Assembly (NCBI GenBank): GCA_004796425.1
Contig: QZLB01000017.1
Coordinates: 1-34,327, forward strand
Reading direction: 5' to 3'
DNA: 34,327 nucleotides
From: Desulfobulbaceae bacterium
Lineage (GTDB): Bacteria > Desulfobacterota > Desulfobulbia > Desulfobulbales > Desulfocapsaceae
Every line of letters begins with the position of its first letter. Position 1 is the stretch's first letter. Below are positions 17,740 through 25,677 of this stretch, piece after piece. The notes below the pieces were generated by a model. It made no database searches. It was not told the origin of the DNA and saw only the letters and a program-made list of their open reading frames with translations. Made by a program: the position numbers and the translations under genes.

Positions 17740-18453
17740 TTACGAAGTAATGAGGGTACCCACCTGTTCTCCCAATACCGCTTTTTTGATGTTGCCCGAT
17801 ACGGTCATATTCATCACCAGGATAGGCTTGGCATCTTCCTTTGCCAGGGCAATCCCAGCCGCATCCATCACTCGCAGGTCACGGGTCAGCACCTCATCAT
17901 AGCTCAGTCGCTCGTACTTTATGGCGTCTGAGAATTTCACCGGATCCTTGTCGTAGACGCCATCGACCTTGGTTGCCTTAATGATCACATCGGCATCGAT
18001 TTCAAGGGCCCGCAACACACCGGCAGAATCGGTTGTAAAATACGGGTTACCGGTACCAGCCGCAAAAATTACCGCACGGCCTTTCTCGAGATGCCGGGTC
18101 GCCCGTCTTCTGATATAGGGCTCACAAACCGACTGCATCGGGATCGCTGACTGTACCCTGGTATCCACCCCGGCTCGCTCAAGGGCATCCTGCAGAGCCA
18201 GGCTGTTCATGACCGTTGCCAGCATCCCCATATTATCCGCTGTGGTGCGATCCATACCCTTACTGGCACCGGCTACTCCGCGGAAGATATTGCCCGCACC
18301 GATTACCAATCCAGGCTGAACACCTAAATTTACAATATGTTTGATCTCAGTTGCAACAAAATCAAGGACACCGGTATTGATCCCATAAGAATCTTCGCCC
18401 ATCAGGGCTTCCCCGCTCAACTTCAGTAAAATTCTTGGATATTTTATGGTCAT
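17740..18453 (-). CDS. pyrH: UMP kinase
   Basis: 237 residues. PyrH phosphorylates UMP to UDP as a hexamer of amino-acid-kinase fold and is usually activated by GTP and inhibited by UTP. Seen are [12 protein letters not shown] near the N-terminus, GAGNIFRG, the [15 protein letters not shown] segment and [13 protein letters not shown]. The ATG at 18453 has CAGGAG 6 nt upstream, which decides the start; an open frame extends 57 nt further to 18510 but is not conserved-looking. The 120-nt gap to tsf contains two perfect hairpins. Confidence 0.97.
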   Translation of the reverse strand: MTIKYPRILLKLSGEALMGEDSYGINTGVLDFVATEIKHIVNLGVQPGLVIGAGNIFRGVAGASKGMDRTTADNMGMLATVMNSLALQDALERAGVDTRVQSAIPMQSVCEPYIRRRATRHLEKGRAVIFAAGTGNPYFTTDSAGVLRALEIDADVIIKATKVDGVYDKDPVKFSDAIKYERLSYDEVLTRDLRVMDAAGIALAKEDAKPILVMNMTVSGNIKKAVLGEQVGTLITS

Positions 18454-18482
18454 ACAATTCTCCTGAAAGTCTCGGTCGGGAA

Positions 18483-18498
18483 CAGACGTAAACGTCTG
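18483..18498. repeat. Small perfect palindrome in pyrH leader
   Basis: CAGACGT (18483-18489) and ACGTCTG (18492-18498) around a 2-nt spacer, about 30 nt upstream of the pyrH start. As DNA it could be an operator; as RNA the loop would be forced to about 4 nt. Confidence 0.5.
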
Positions 18499-18523
18499 AC
18501 GAGCCGGCAATGTGAATACTATT

Positions 18524-18561
18524 CCTGCGTCCGAATCCGAAGAGGCAGAAACGGACGCAGG
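18524..18561 (-). repeat. Strong tsf-pyrH intercistronic hairpin
   Basis: Arms CCTGCGTCCG (18524-18533) and CGGACGCAGG (18552-18561) are a perfect 10-bp GC-rich pair around an 18-nt loop, starting 12 nt past the tsf stop. No T-tract follows on either strand, so it is more likely an mRNA stability or processing element than a terminator. Confidence 0.6.
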
Positions 18562-18573
18562 TCAACGGGTGTG

Positions 18574-19170
18574 TTATTCAACACCGATCTGGAAACGGGC
18601 GAAACGCTTAATGGAGATATTCTCACCCATTTTTCCGACACAGTCGGTCAAGAGATCCTGAATCGTCAGATCCGGATCCTTTACGTACTTCTGCTCAAGC
18701 AGGCAGATTTCTGCCAGGAATTTCTCCATTTTCCCGGCGACGATTTTCTCGACAATATTCTCAGGTTTTCCTGATTCAAGTGCCTGCTGAACATAGATTT
18801 CTTTTTCGCGGGCCAGAACAGTCTCAGGAACGCCTTCACGGTCAACAGAAACCGGGTTGGAAGCAGCAATATGCATACCGAGATCCCGGGCGAGTTCTTT
18901 GAACTGGTCGGTCTTGGCTACAAAATCGGTTTCACAATTCAATTCAACCATTACACCGAGTTTACCACCGGCATGAATATAGGTTTCGATCACACCTTCA
19001 GAGGTCGCCCGGCCGGCACGCTTGGCGGCTACCGCAAGACCTTTTTTTCTGAGCAGATCAACGGCTTTTTCCATGTCGCCATCGGTTTCGTTGAGGGCCT
19101 TTTTACAGTCCATCATACCGGCGCTGGTCTTATCCCGAAGTTCTTTTACCATCTGGCTGGTAATTTTCAT
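18574..19170 (-). CDS. tsf: Elongation factor Ts (short form)
   Basis: 198 residues. EF-Ts exchanges GDP for GTP on EF-Tu. The UBA-like N-terminal domain (MVKELRDKTSAGMMDCKKAL) and the nucleotide-exchange motif ETDFVA (about 80-85) are present. It is about 85 residues shorter than the E. coli protein, lacking much of the second core half, as in Thermus and many deltaproteobacterial forms; this is a natural short form, with a clean stop and no frameshift. GGAGGAG lies 4 nt upstream of the ATG. It follows rpsB after a 211-nt gap that holds a terminator-like hairpin. Confidence 0.96.
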   Translation of the reverse strand: MKITSQMVKELRDKTSAGMMDCKKALNETDGDMEKAVDLLRKKGLAVAAKRAGRATSEGVIETYIHAGGKLGVMVELNCETDFVAKTDQFKELARDLGMHIAASNPVSVDREGVPETVLAREKEIYVQQALESGKPENIVEKIVAGKMEKFLAEICLLEQKYVKDPDLTIQDLLTDCVGKMGENISIKRFARFQIGVE

Positions 19171-19311
19171 GGTACTCCTCCATTACAAACGTAACGTTAT
19201 ATTTTCCAAAATGTTAGCACAAACAAAATGCATTCACAATTAACCATGATGCTGGCTGCCCCACGATCAATGGTGAGTGTTTCTTTCGCTGACTACGATC
19301 TTTTCATAGAG

Positions 19312-19344
19312 AAAAAGGGGCTCCCCCTGCACGGTCTGCCCCTT
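19312..19344 (-). terminator. Terminator-like hairpin between rpsB and tsf
   Basis: On the minus strand AAGGGGC (19344-19338) pairs with GCCCCTT (19321-19315), with a 16-nt loop, followed by a T-run (complement of 19312-19316). It begins 38 nt after the rpsB stop. Because tsf has no obvious own promoter downstream, partial termination that lowers tsf relative to rpsB is plausible. Confidence 0.6.
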
Positions 19345-19355
19345 CCTCAATTACT

Positions 19356-19370
19356 CCTGGTAAAACCAGG
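19356..19370. repeat. Short hairpin just after rpsB
   Basis: CCTGG, 5-nt loop TAAAA, CCAGG. It lies 11 nt past the rpsB stop and directly upstream of the terminator-like hairpin. Confidence 0.4.
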
Positions 19371-19381
19371 ATACGCGTTCG

Positions 19382-20173
19382 CTACTCCGTAGCTTCAGCC
19401 CCTTCGGCTGGCTCTTCCGGTGGAGCCATCTCGTCTCCGGCTCCAGCCATTGCAGCTTCCATTGCTTCGTCAGAAGCTTCGTCACCGTCCCGTGCTGCCT
19501 GACCCTGAAGTACAGACTCGGCTACGTACTGGGCAATGAGTCGAATTGATTTAATTGCATCATCATTACCGGGAATAATGAAATCGATACCATCAGGATC
19601 ACAGTTGGTATCGGTGATGGCAACAACCGGGATATGGAGTTTCCTTGCTTCGTTCACTGCGATCGCCTCTTTTTTGGGATCGACCACAACCATGACCGAA
19701 GGCAGGGATCGCATGTCTTTGATACCACCGACATTTCGCTCAAGCTTGACCCGCTCTTTTTCCATCAGCAGAATCTCTTTCTTGGGAAAGCGGTTGATCG
19801 AACCATCTTCCTGCATGGACTCGATTGATTTCAATCGCTCAACGCTGGTTTTTATGGTCTGGAAGTTGGTCAGCATGCCACCGAGCCAGCGATGGTCGAC
19901 ATAATGTCCGCCACAGCGCTTTGCTTCTTCGCGAATGATGGTCTGCGCCTGACGCTTGGTTCCGACAAAAAGAACCGTGCCACCGGCTGCTACTTCCTTG
20001 GTGATGTAATCACATGCTTTGTTAAAAAGTCTTCGGGTGATGTCCAGGTTAATGATATATATTCCGTTACGCGGTCCATAAATGTACGGTTTCATTTTCG
20101 GGTTCCAGCGTCTGGTCTGATGACCGAAGTGAAGACCCGCCTGAAGCATCTCTTTGACTGTTGCGCTTGCCAT
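19382..20173 (-). CDS. rpsB: 30S ribosomal protein S2
   Basis: 263 residues. S2 binds late to the 30S body near S1. Conserved segments are [18 protein letters not shown] near the N-terminus, [16 protein letters not shown] and the [24 protein letters not shown] segment. The C-terminus carries an acidic Ala/Glu/Pro tail of about 35 residues beyond the fold. The ATG has GGAGG 5 nt upstream. It heads the rpsB-tsf-pyrH-frr run. Confidence 0.98.
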   Translation of the reverse strand: MASATVKEMLQAGLHFGHQTRRWNPKMKPYIYGPRNGIYIINLDITRRLFNKACDYITKEVAAGGTVLFVGTKRQAQTIIREEAKRCGGHYVDHRWLGGMLTNFQTIKTSVERLKSIESMQEDGSINRFPKKEILLMEKERVKLERNVGGIKDMRSLPSVMVVVDPKKEAIAVNEARKLHIPVVAITDTNCDPDGIDFIIPGNDDAIKSIRLIAQYVAESVLQGQAARDGDEASDEAMEAAMAGAGDEMAPPEEPAEGAEATE

Positions 20174-20263
20174 ATTTTCCTCCGTTCTGGTTTTTCCTCC
20201 ATCCCCTTATATCCGCACCCACAGTGCAAACACCAGATTACAGGAGATGTGTGTAGTTAAAAC

Positions 20264-20293
20264 ATTATCCTCTGCCGTAATTCACGGCTGCAA
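20264..20293 (-). promoter_or_regulatory. Candidate promoter P2 for rpsB
   Basis: Minus-strand TTGCAG (20293-20288), 18-nt spacer, GATAAT (20269-20264). A start near 20257 would give a leader of about 85 nt. The spacer holds the small palindrome CCGTGAATTACGG. Confidence 0.45.
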
Positions 20294-20301
20294 AACGTTT
20301 C

Positions 20302-20330
20302 TTTTTACCATGGTTACCTATCTTTTTCAA
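20302..20330 (-). promoter_or_regulatory. Candidate promoter P1 for rpsB
   Basis: Minus-strand TTGAAA (20330-20325), 17-nt spacer, TAAAAA (20307-20302). It lies about 130 nt upstream of rpsB. The -10 is only a 4/6 match, so this is weaker than P2 on that element but better on the -35. Confidence 0.35.
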
Positions 20331-20357
20331 GACAGATCACCCGATCTTTGCACAAAA

Positions 20358-21122
20358 CTATGCGACCAGCGACGACTTTCCGCCCAGCACGTGTTTGATC
20401 CATTCGAAACCGAATTTAAGGAGCTCGCTGTCCTTCCTGCGGATTCTGTTTTTCATGTCGTTGGACACCCGAAACTGCTTGAGCAGTCGGTTCTCGCTGG
20501 CAAAGGAGCGAAAGCCATCGATATTGTAGCAGACAAAAAATGCCAGCTGCTGTTTCTCACCCCCAACCCCTTCACCCTTCCACGGGTTTGTCGCAAACAG
20601 GGTATCGACGGCAGCCCACAACTCATTCATCACGTTGTATTCATCGATCCGCTGATTTCTCACCCAGTCCTTTACCGTATAATGGTGATCTTCCTGGTGG
20701 CCAAGACAGTAGTCGTGGTTGGTGAGAAAGTAGAAATCATCGGGTCGACCAGTCGCAACCGTACGATCTACCGCGCGCTCGAGCGGGTAGGTACGGCAGG
20801 CAGTGGGCCGATCCTCATAGACCGAGCACCCCTCATCATTGAGAAACGGACACTGCTTTGTTCCGTCTGTTTCAGTAAGCTTGAGGCTGACGGTGGGGAA
20901 AAACGGGTTACCGCCACTTTTAAGCTCGGTGTATGCCCGCATGAACGCTTCGGAGTGCATCTTCAGTTTGTCTTTGAGGCGGACAATGTCATACGGATAG
21001 AGATCGAGATCGACATTTTTGCAGCAGACCGTAAAGCAGGCAACGCCGGGGTGACATTTGAATTTGAATTCTTTATCGCCCAGCGGCTCCATTCCTTCGG
21101 GAAATTGCTTTTCCATATTCAT
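20358..21122 (-). CDS. YkgJ-family cysteine cluster protein
   Basis: 254 residues. The family pattern is complete: Cys23, CFxxCC (Cys29, 33, 34), then CPFL (Cys91), GCSVY (Cys99), RPTACRTYPLE (Cys109) and a later HDYCLGH (Cys139). These cysteines are thought to bind zinc or an Fe-S cluster; the biochemical role is unknown. ATG at 21122 has no good ribosome site. The rplQ terminator lies only 23 nt upstream, leaving no room for a promoter, so expression may depend on read-through. Its stop is about 28 nt before the rpsB P1 promoter. Confidence 0.85.
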   Translation of the reverse strand: MNMEKQFPEGMEPLGDKEFKFKCHPGVACFTVCCKNVDLDLYPYDIVRLKDKLKMHSEAFMRAYTELKSGGNPFFPTVSLKLTETDGTKQCPFLNDEGCSVYEDRPTACRTYPLERAVDRTVATGRPDDFYFLTNHDYCLGHQEDHHYTVKDWVRNQRIDEYNVMNELWAAVDTLFATNPWKGEGVGGEKQQLAFFVCYNIDGFRSFASENRLLKQFRVSNDMKNRIRRKDSELLKFGFEWIKHVLGGKSSLVA

Positions 21123-21145
21123 TTCAGCATGTTCGATTCATAAAT

Positions 21146-21182
21146 AGAAAAAGCCGGCATGTACCTATGTGCATGCCGGCTT
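21146..21182 (-). terminator. Intrinsic terminator of the ribosomal supercluster (after rplQ)
   Basis: Perfect 11-bp arms AAGCCGGCATG (21151-21161) and CATGCCGGCTT (21172-21182) with a 10-nt loop. On the minus strand the stem is followed by TTTTTCT. It lies 37 nt past the rplQ stop. Confidence 0.9.
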
Positions 21183-21219
21183 CCAAACAATAAACTACGA
21201 AAACAACAAAACTACCAGA

Positions 21220-21621
21220 TTAGCTCTCGTCAGCTTCTACCTCTTCTGCTTCACCAAGATCTTCTTCATAACCAACCAGTTCGATGATCGCCATTGAAGC
21301 GGCATCACCCTGACGGGTACCGGTCTTGATGATTCTGGTATAGCCACCATTGCGGTCTGCAAACTGGCTCTGAATCTCATCGAAGAGTTTCGCGACCACA
21401 TCTTTGGACCTGAGGTAACTGAGCGCCTGACGTCGGGCGTGTAGATCTCCGCGCTTGGCAAGGGTAATCATCTTCTCTGCGATGGGGCGAAGTTCCTTGG
21501 CCTTGTGCTCGGTGGTAACAATTCTCTCATGTTCAAACAGAGAGGTGACCATGTTGCGAAACATCGCTTCTCTGTGGGAACTGGTGCGGCCAAGTTTTCT
21601 GCCGGATTTTCCGTGTCTCAT
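21220..21621 (-). CDS. rplQ: 50S ribosomal protein L17
   Basis: 133 residues. L17 lies near the peptide exit tunnel. The N-terminal [20 protein letters not shown] and [24 protein letters not shown] are diagnostic. An acidic tail ([14 protein letters not shown]) extends beyond the core. ATG with a GAGGT site upstream. It is the last gene of the alpha operon, as usual downstream of rpoA. Confidence 0.98.
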   Translation of the reverse strand: MRHGKSGRKLGRTSSHREAMFRNMVTSLFEHERIVTTEHKAKELRPIAEKMITLAKRGDLHARRQALSYLRSKDVVAKLFDEIQSQFADRNGGYTRIIKTGTRQGDAASMAIIELVGYEEDLGEAEEVEADES

Positions 21622-21706
21622 TGTGCTAACCTCTATTTATTGCCTGCAGGGTGCGGTTTTAATTCCCTGCGAAATTCACGATATCTTTACGAGATGAATC
21701 TCTGTT

Positions 21707-22744
21707 CTATTCCTTGTTCTTTTCTGGAATCTCAGGTCGTACCCAGTTTTCAAACTTCATACCGAGAGTGAGATCCATTTCTGCCAGCAGCGCCTTAATC
21801 TCATTCAATGATTTGCGACCAAAGTTCTTGGTCTTGAGCATTTCCTGATCGGTCTTCTGGGCAAGATCGCCGATGAAGTAAATCTCTGCGTTCTTCAGAC
21901 AGTTGGCTGAACGTACGGAGAGTTCGAGATCCTCAACCGGTTTATCAAGATACGGATTGAGCGGCTCTCTGTTCTCATCATCTTCAGCTTCTTTCTCAGG
22001 CTCTGCGGTTTCCTCATTGAAGTTGATAAAGATCGTCATCTGATCCTTGAGGATCTTGGCGGCAAACGCCAGTGCATCTTCGGGTCTGATGGATCCATCG
22101 GTCTCAATTTCCAGGGTCAGCTTGTCGTAGTCGGTCTGCTGGCCGACGCGAGCCTGGGAAACCACATACTGCAGTCGCTTGACCGGGGAGAAGATCGCAT
22201 CCACCGGAATCTGACCAATGGAGAGTTCCTCTTTTTCCTGCATCTCAGCCGGCTGATATCCTTTACCCCACTCAACGGTCATTTCAGCTTTGAAGACGTT
22301 GGTAGAGGTCAGGGTACAGATCACCTGCTCGGGATTCATGATCTCGACGTATCCGGTCGGGATAATATCGGCAGCGGTTACTTCTCCAGGGCCCTGTTTC
22401 TCAATGGTGATTTTCTGGGACTCTTCACAATTGAGCTTGAGCCGAACCTGCTTGATGTTCAGGATAATTTCGCTGACATCCTCTTTCACGTCCTTGAGCG
22501 TCGTGAACTCATGCAGTGCACCTTCGATCTTAACGGTGGTAATGGCAGCGCCCTGAATGGATGAAAGCAGAATCCTTCTGAGTGAATTTCCAATGGTGGT
22601 GGCAAATCCACGCTCAAGAGGTTGACAAACAATTTTCGCGTAGGAAGCGGTGTGCTTGCCTTTGTCCACCTCTAATTTTTCAGGCTTAATAAGCTCATGC
22701 CAGTTCCGGTAAGAAGGTATGTTTTCGTCGGCAACGTGAGTCAT
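21707..22744 (-). CDS. rpoA: RNA polymerase alpha subunit
   Basis: 345 residues. The N-terminal assembly domain (about 1-235) includes [23 protein letters not shown], which makes the dimer and beta contacts. A charged linker (about 240-265) joins the C-terminal domain ([19 protein letters not shown] and [15 protein letters not shown]), which contacts UP elements and activators. ATG with a GGGGT site 3 nt upstream. It is separated from rpsD by a 171-nt gap that contains a large palindrome. Confidence 0.98.
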   Translation of the reverse strand: MTHVADENIPSYRNWHELIKPEKLEVDKGKHTASYAKIVCQPLERGFATTIGNSLRRILLSSIQGAAITTVKIEGALHEFTTLKDVKEDVSEIILNIKQVRLKLNCEESQKITIEKQGPGEVTAADIIPTGYVEIMNPEQVICTLTSTNVFKAEMTVEWGKGYQPAEMQEKEELSIGQIPVDAIFSPVKRLQYVVSQARVGQQTDYDKLTLEIETDGSIRPEDALAFAAKILKDQMTIFINFNEETAEPEKEAEDDENREPLNPYLDKPVEDLELSVRSANCLKNAEIYFIGDLAQKTDQEMLKTKNFGRKSLNEIKALLAEMDLTLGMKFENWVRPEIPEKNKE

Positions 22745-22864
22745 ATTACCCCTTTTGTTTCTATTTTTAAAAAAGCGAAAAACCTTCGAGCAGAATCAGT
22801 TACCGGGTTAATGTGCGACCCCATAAATCACAATGCACAAAGGTACTTCAGCTATACAGTAGCA

Positions 22865-22895
22865 GTCGACTGTCTATCAGTGATAAACAGTCGAC
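22865..22895. repeat. 31-nt near-perfect palindrome between rpsD and rpoA
   Basis: Outer arms GTCGACTGT (22865-22873) and ACAGTCGAC (22887-22895) are perfect. After one mismatch, inner arms TATCA and TGATA also pair around a single central G. It starts 20 nt past the rpsD stop. No T-tract follows. It could be a protein-binding operator or an RNA hairpin for processing or autoregulation. Confidence 0.7.
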
Positions 22896-22915
22896 CCGTA
22901 TATAGTTCTCAGCCT

Positions 22916-23545
22916 TTATTTCGAGTAAAGTTCAACAATGAGCTGCTCCTGAATCGGCATGGTCAATTCTTCGCGATTCGGCATTGCCTTGATTGTTGCT
23001 TTGTAACTGTCTTTGGTTAATTCAATCCAGCTTGGTACGCCCCGTCTCTCTACTGCTTCGAGGCTCTCGTTAATAAGCGGGTTTGCCCTGCTCTTTTCCT
23101 TGATGGTGATCTCATCGCCTACAGAAACCAGGAAAGACGGTACATTTACCTTCCGGCCATTAACCATGATATGTTTATGTCTAACCAACTGCCGGGCCTG
23201 GTTCCGGGATGAGGCAAAACCCATCCGGAAAATGGTGTTGTCCAGTCTGCGCTCAAGCAGTACCAGCAGATTTTCACCGGTTACACCTTTCTGCCGGTCA
23301 GCCTTCTTAAAATTCTGTCTGAACTGTCCTTCAAGCATACCGTACATCGACTTGACTTTCTGCTTCTCACGAAGCTGAACTGCGTAGTCAGACTGTTTAC
23401 GGAACCTCGCCTGGCCATGCTGACCAGGGCCAAAGGTTCTTCTTTCAAAAGAGCATTTATCAGAGTAACATCGGTCACCCTTCAAAAACATTTTCAAACC
23501 TTCTCTTCTGCAACGCCTGCACGCTGCACCTGTATATCTAGCCAA
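22916..23545 (-). CDS. rpsD: 30S ribosomal protein S4 (zinc-type)
   Basis: 209 residues. S4 nucleates 30S assembly and in E. coli represses the alpha operon. The N-terminus has four Cys (CRRCRREG, then CYSDKC within residues 9-31), the zinc-binding form; an S4 RNA-binding domain follows ([22 protein letters not shown]). The start is TTG at 23545, giving the canonical MARYTG N-terminus, with GGAGG 6 nt upstream; no nearby ATG fits. Confidence 0.97.
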   Translation of the reverse strand: MARYTGAACRRCRREGLKMFLKGDRCYSDKCSFERRTFGPGQHGQARFRKQSDYAVQLREKQKVKSMYGMLEGQFRQNFKKADRQKGVTGENLLVLLERRLDNTIFRMGFASSRNQARQLVRHKHIMVNGRKVNVPSFLVSVGDEITIKEKSRANPLINESLEAVERRGVPSWIELTKDSYKATIKAMPNREELTMPIQEQLIVELYSK

Positions 23546-23597
23546 CTTATGCCTCCGTTGATTAATAAGCTGTTATCTAAGAGTGGCTGTCTCCAAC

Positions 23598-23996
23598 CTA
23601 TACGCGGCGACGCTTGGGTGGCTTACATCCATTGTGAGGAACTGGAGTAACATCATAAATCTTGGTTACTTCAAGTCCGGTGCTTACCAATGCGCGGAGC
23701 GCTGCTTCACGTCCCGGTCCAGGTCCTTTAACCTTTACCTCGACCTTGCGCATGCCCTGGTCAGTCGCCTTCTTTGTTGCATCAGCAACCGCGTTCTGCG
23801 CAGCAAAAGGAGTACTTTTTCGGGATCCTTTGAACCCGAGCACACCGGAACTGCACCATGAGATTACATTGCCCTGCTTATCTGAAATCGTGACAATGGT
23901 ATTGTTGAAGGTCGAATAGATAAAAACGATACCTTCCGGTACATTCTTTTTGACCTTACGTTTGGATTTGGTTTCAGTCTTCTTCGCAGCTACCAT
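23598..23996 (-). CDS. rpsK: 30S ribosomal protein S11
   Basis: 132 residues. S11 is on the 30S platform at the mRNA exit. The core [16 protein letters not shown], the [11 protein letters not shown] segment and the C-terminal [19 protein letters not shown] are unmistakable. A Lys-rich N-terminal arm (residues 4-18) precedes the fold. ATG with AGGTAA upstream. It lies between rpsM and rpsD as in the standard alpha operon. Confidence 0.98.
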   Translation of the reverse strand: MVAAKKTETKSKRKVKKNVPEGIVFIYSTFNNTIVTISDKQGNVISWCSSGVLGFKGSRKSTPFAAQNAVADATKKATDQGMRKVEVKVKGPGPGREAALRALVSTGLEVTKIYDVTPVPHNGCKPPKRRRV

Positions 23997-24017
23997 GATA
24001 TTACCTGTGTTATTCGT

Positions 24018-24383
24018 TTATTTCCGGCGAGCGGCGCCACGACGTGGGCCTTTTCTTGTCCGGGCATTGGTCTTTGTCTTTTGTCCACGACAGGGCAGTC
24101 CCATACGATGGCGTCTGCCTCGATAACAACCCAAATCCATCAGCCGCTTGATATCCATGGATACTTCGCGACGACGATCACCTTCCACGATGTATTCATC
24201 CTCAATTACCTTCCTGATCCGCGTGACGTCATCACCACTCAGGTCATCACTGTTCATCGTGTAGGGAAGGTCAACTGAATCGAGTATTTTTCTGGCGGAC
24301 GTTATTCCGATTCCGTGAATATACGTCAGAGCCCGATCAATATGTTTATTTTTAGGAAGGTCAACTCCTGCTATACGTGCCAA
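24018..24383 (-). CDS. rpsM: 30S ribosomal protein S13
   Basis: 121 residues. S13 sits in the 30S head and contacts the P-site tRNA and the 50S A-site finger. [21 protein letters not shown], the [20 protein letters not shown] segment and the basic tail [15 protein letters not shown] are typical. The start is TTG at 24383 with AAGGAG 8 nt upstream; starting here gives the canonical N-terminus. Confidence 0.98.
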   Translation of the reverse strand: MARIAGVDLPKNKHIDRALTYIHGIGITSARKILDSVDLPYTMNSDDLSGDDVTRIRKVIEDEYIVEGDRRREVSMDIKRLMDLGCYRGRRHRMGLPCRGQKTKTNARTRKGPRRGAARRK

Positions 24384-24429
24384 GGTATTTCTCCTTTCAC
24401 AGAATATTTACTGGTATGCAGATCTAACT

Positions 24430-24543
24430 CTAACCTTGTCTCTGCTTATGCTTCTTAACTTTACAGGACACGCGAACAACGCCGTTGCGCTTATATACTT
24501 TGCAGTCACTGCACATTTTCTTTACGGAAGATCGTACTTTCAT
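24430..24543 (-). CDS. rpmJ: 50S ribosomal protein L36 (zinc-type)
   Basis: 37 residues read directly from the minus strand: it begins [17 protein letters not shown] and ends KKHKQRQG. Zinc ligands are Cys11, Cys14, Cys27 and His32, so this is the C+ form. ATG at 24543 has GAGGTGG about 4 nt upstream, and the stop is TAG. It lies in its usual place between infA (10 nt away) and rpsM. Confidence 0.95.
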   Translation of the reverse strand: MKVRSSVKKMCSDCKVYKRNGVVRVSCKVKKHKQRQG

Positions 24544-24553
24544 GATACCACCT

Positions 24554-24790
24554 CTATTTTTTCTTCTTGGCGTTTTTCGCCCTGAACGTGACACGGCCAC
24601 GGCTCAGATCATAGGGTGAAAGCTCTATCGTCACCCGGTCTCCTGGCAAGATTTTAATAAAATGCATGCGCATTTTGCCGGAAATATGGGCAAGTACCTT
24701 ATGCCCATTGTCCAATTCGACTCTGAACATGGCGTTGGGCAACGGCTCGATGATCGTGCCCTCCACTTCTATTGCTTCTTCCTTAGCCAT
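24554..24790 (-). CDS. infA: Translation initiation factor IF-1
   Basis: 78 residues. IF-1 is a single OB fold that blocks the A site during initiation. [32 protein letters not shown] and the [23 protein letters not shown] segment are family-typical. A Lys-rich tail (NAKKKK) adds a few residues over the 72-residue E. coli protein. ATG start without a strong ribosome site. It sits between map and rpmJ. Confidence 0.97.
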   Translation of the reverse strand: MAKEEAIEVEGTIIEPLPNAMFRVELDNGHKVLAHISGKMRMHFIKILPGDRVTIELSPYDLSRGRVTFRAKNAKKKK

Positions 24791-24868
24791 AAATTTTTCC
24801 GAATATCAATATTTGCCAAAAGGGCGTAATTATAATACACCTCATCAGAAAAGAGAAGTATTATTTAA

Positions 24869-25627
24869 CTAACCAACAAAATTAGCACGAGAACTCAGGA
24901 TCAACGGCCCGTCTGCGGTTACCGCGATCGAGTGCTCGAAATGGGCTGAAGGCTTTTTGTCGGCGGTGATTACAGTCCAGCCGTCTCGAAGCACTTTCAC
25001 TTTAAAGGTGCCCACATTCACCATTGGCTCAATGGCCAACACCATTCCTTCCATCAATCTCGGAGATGGTTCATTCTGTATAAAATTCGGGATTTCCGGT
25101 CCTTCATGCAGCGAGGTACCGATCCCGTGACCGACGAATTGTCTGACCACGGAAAACCCGTTTGTCTCTACATGCTTCTGTACTGCTACCGAGATATCTG
25201 AAATCCGGTTACCGGGGACGACTTTCTCTATCGCCTGATCAAGTGATTCGGCGGTAACCTCAAGCAGTTTCTTCTTGGTCGAATCGATTTTATCCACCGG
25301 AATGGTAATCGCGGAATCACCATAGTACCCCTTGTAATGGGTTCCGAAATCGACCGAGATGATATCTCCTTTTTTTAACTTCCGTTTGCGTGATGGAATA
25401 CCATGCACGACTTCTTCATTTACCGAAACACAGAGGCTTCCGGGAAACCCCCGATATCCTTTGAAGGCGGGTACTGCCTTGCGCTTCCGGCATAAATCTT
25501 CTGCTGCCCGATCCAGATCCCAGGTGGAGACGCCCGGTTCCACCATGTTTTGCAGCATTACCAGTACTTCTGCAACAATCTGGTTGGCCTCCTGCATGAT
25601 TTTAATCTCATCAGGATTTTTCACCAT
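24869..25627 (-). CDS. map: Methionine aminopeptidase, type I
   Basis: 252 residues from the ATG at 25627. Map removes the initiator Met from nascent proteins. Metal ligands are visible: the two Asp in SVDFGTHYKGYYGDSA, His in VGHGIGTSLHEGPEIPN, and the two Glu in LAIEPMV and HFEHSIAVT. The ATG starts the protein at MVKNPDEIKIMQEA like relatives. However, a TTG at 25675, just past the secY stop, has a perfect AAGGAG 6 nt upstream and would add 16 residues, so the true start is unsettled. It follows secY directly; adk, often between them, is absent. Confidence 0.95.
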   Translation of the reverse strand: MVKNPDEIKIMQEANQIVAEVLVMLQNMVEPGVSTWDLDRAAEDLCRKRKAVPAFKGYRGFPGSLCVSVNEEVVHGIPSRKRKLKKGDIISVDFGTHYKGYYGDSAITIPVDKIDSTKKKLLEVTAESLDQAIEKVVPGNRISDISVAVQKHVETNGFSVVRQFVGHGIGTSLHEGPEIPNFIQNEPSPRLMEGMVLAIEPMVNVGTFKVKVLRDGWTVITADKKPSAHFEHSIAVTADGPLILSSRANFVG

Positions 25628-25677
25628 GACCGACTTCCCCGCAGGAGTATTTGCGCTGCTGCAAGAAGCGGTCAAAC

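Noticed and set aside
18574-19170. EF-Ts as a truncated or frameshifted gene
   Set aside because: Length, motif order and a clean stop fit the natural short form of EF-Ts.
20154-21143. A 329-codon plus-strand frame antisense to the YkgJ-family gene and the rpsB leader
   Set aside because: The minus strand carries the complete cysteine-cluster pattern; the plus frame has no family features.
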